In this document: piece after piece, positions 5,556 to 5,644 of the stretch
How the letters are laid out: every line of letters starts with the position of its first letter
Position numbering within the stretch: position 1 is the stretch's first letter
Assembly: GCA_030640215.1 (NCBI GenBank)
Contig: DAOWJU010000140.1
Location: 1-5,644, forward strand
DNA: 5,644 nucleotides
Direction of reading: 5' to 3'
From: Desulfuromonadales bacterium
Lineage (GTDB): Bacteria > Desulfobacterota > Desulfuromonadia > Desulfuromonadales > BM103
Made by a program: the position numbers and the translations under genes
The notes under the pieces: generated by a model
What the model was told of the DNA's origin: nothing
Databases searched by the model: none
What the model saw: the letters and a program-made list of their open reading frames with translations, nothing else

Positions 5556-5587
5556 TCGCAAGCTATTTTCCCTCTTTGCCCCAGAAA
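5473..5587 (+). ncRNA. Multibranched structured element closed by an 11-bp perfect stem (leader or small RNA candidate)
   Basis: TTTCTGGGGCA (5473-5483) is perfectly complementary to TGCCCCAGAAA (5577-5587). Inside lie four short hairpins: CTGC/GCAG (around 5485-5496), CGACC/GGTCG (5498-5502 with 5515-5519), CTA plus TGGC pairing with GCCA plus TAG (5520-5538), and GCTTG/CAAGC (5550-5563). The element ends 34 bases before the ATG at 5622, which is where cis-regulatory leaders sit. No known riboswitch core was recognised. The structure was read by eye and has no energy or covariation support. The segment also overlaps a receiver-like reading frame, which offers a competing explanation. Confidence 0.35.
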
Positions 5588-5621
5588 ACAACTTACAACT
5601 AGCTGTAATCAAGGAGAGAAA

Positions 5622-5644
5622 ATGTCACAAGAGGTCAAAATCTC
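5622..5644 (+). CDS. Start of an unidentified gene, cut by the window edge
   Basis: ATG 5622 follows a strong ribosome site, AAGGAG at 5611-5616, with ideal spacing. Only MSQEVKI and part of the next codon are visible, too little to identify a family. The structured elements at 5297-5587 lie directly upstream and may form its leader. Confidence 0.7.

Noticed and set aside
5297..5587. 6S RNA, SRP RNA, tmRNA, RNase P RNA or cyclic di-GMP riboswitch
   Set aside because: Hallmark sequences such as the SRP GGAAGG loop, RNase P core or tmRNA ends are absent, and the two predicted transcript ends of the first block do not pair with each other as in 6S.

Overview
The window carries four complete plus-strand genes, a 544-base stretch without a convincing gene, and the first seven codons of a fifth gene at the right edge. 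Base composition is close to even. Three features suggest an anaerobic or respiratory Desulfuromonadota-like bacterium (Desulfuromonas, Pelobacter or Geobacter relatives): System II cytochrome c maturation genes, a protein with a DUF4388 (PATAN)-type C-terminus, and a receiver-GAF protein. This placement is inferred from gene families, not from a database match.

Positions 1-1997 hold a promoter-like site and a tightly coupled pair. The first is a CcsA/ResC-type haem handling protein (126-917), and a ResB/Ccs1-type partner (918-1997) starts on the base after its stop codon. Together they should form the membrane complex that moves haem across the inner membrane and attaches it to apocytochromes c. 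The CcsA protein keeps its three expected histidines but has a degraded tryptophan-rich (WWD) core.

Positions 1998-5077 hold a second unit with its own good sigma-70-type promoter (2028-2056). Its first gene encodes a 633-residue single-pass membrane protein: signal peptide, a periplasmic segment resembling one lobe of a PhnD-type binding protein, a long Pro/Lys/Ala stalk with a perfect 12-base tandem repeat, one membrane helix, and a cytoplasmic DUF4388-like region. The second gene encodes a receiver-coiled coil-GAF protein in which the phosphoacceptor Asp is Glu and the switch Lys is Arg. Its output probably does not depend on ordinary phosphotransfer. The two may form a periplasm-to-cytoplasm signalling pair; any link to cytochrome maturation rests only on adjacency.

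Positions 5078-5621 hold a composite inverted repeat that could end the second unit (5125-5209) and a consensus-like promoter (5262-5290). Downstream lie two blocks of dense RNA secondary-structure potential: 5297-5452, ending in a terminator-like hairpin, and 5473-5587, closed by an 11-bp perfect stem. The second block overlaps a 31-codon reading frame that looks like the start of a NarL-type receiver. This stretch is the best candidate for something undescribed: a small RNA, a structured leader for the gene starting at 5622, or both.
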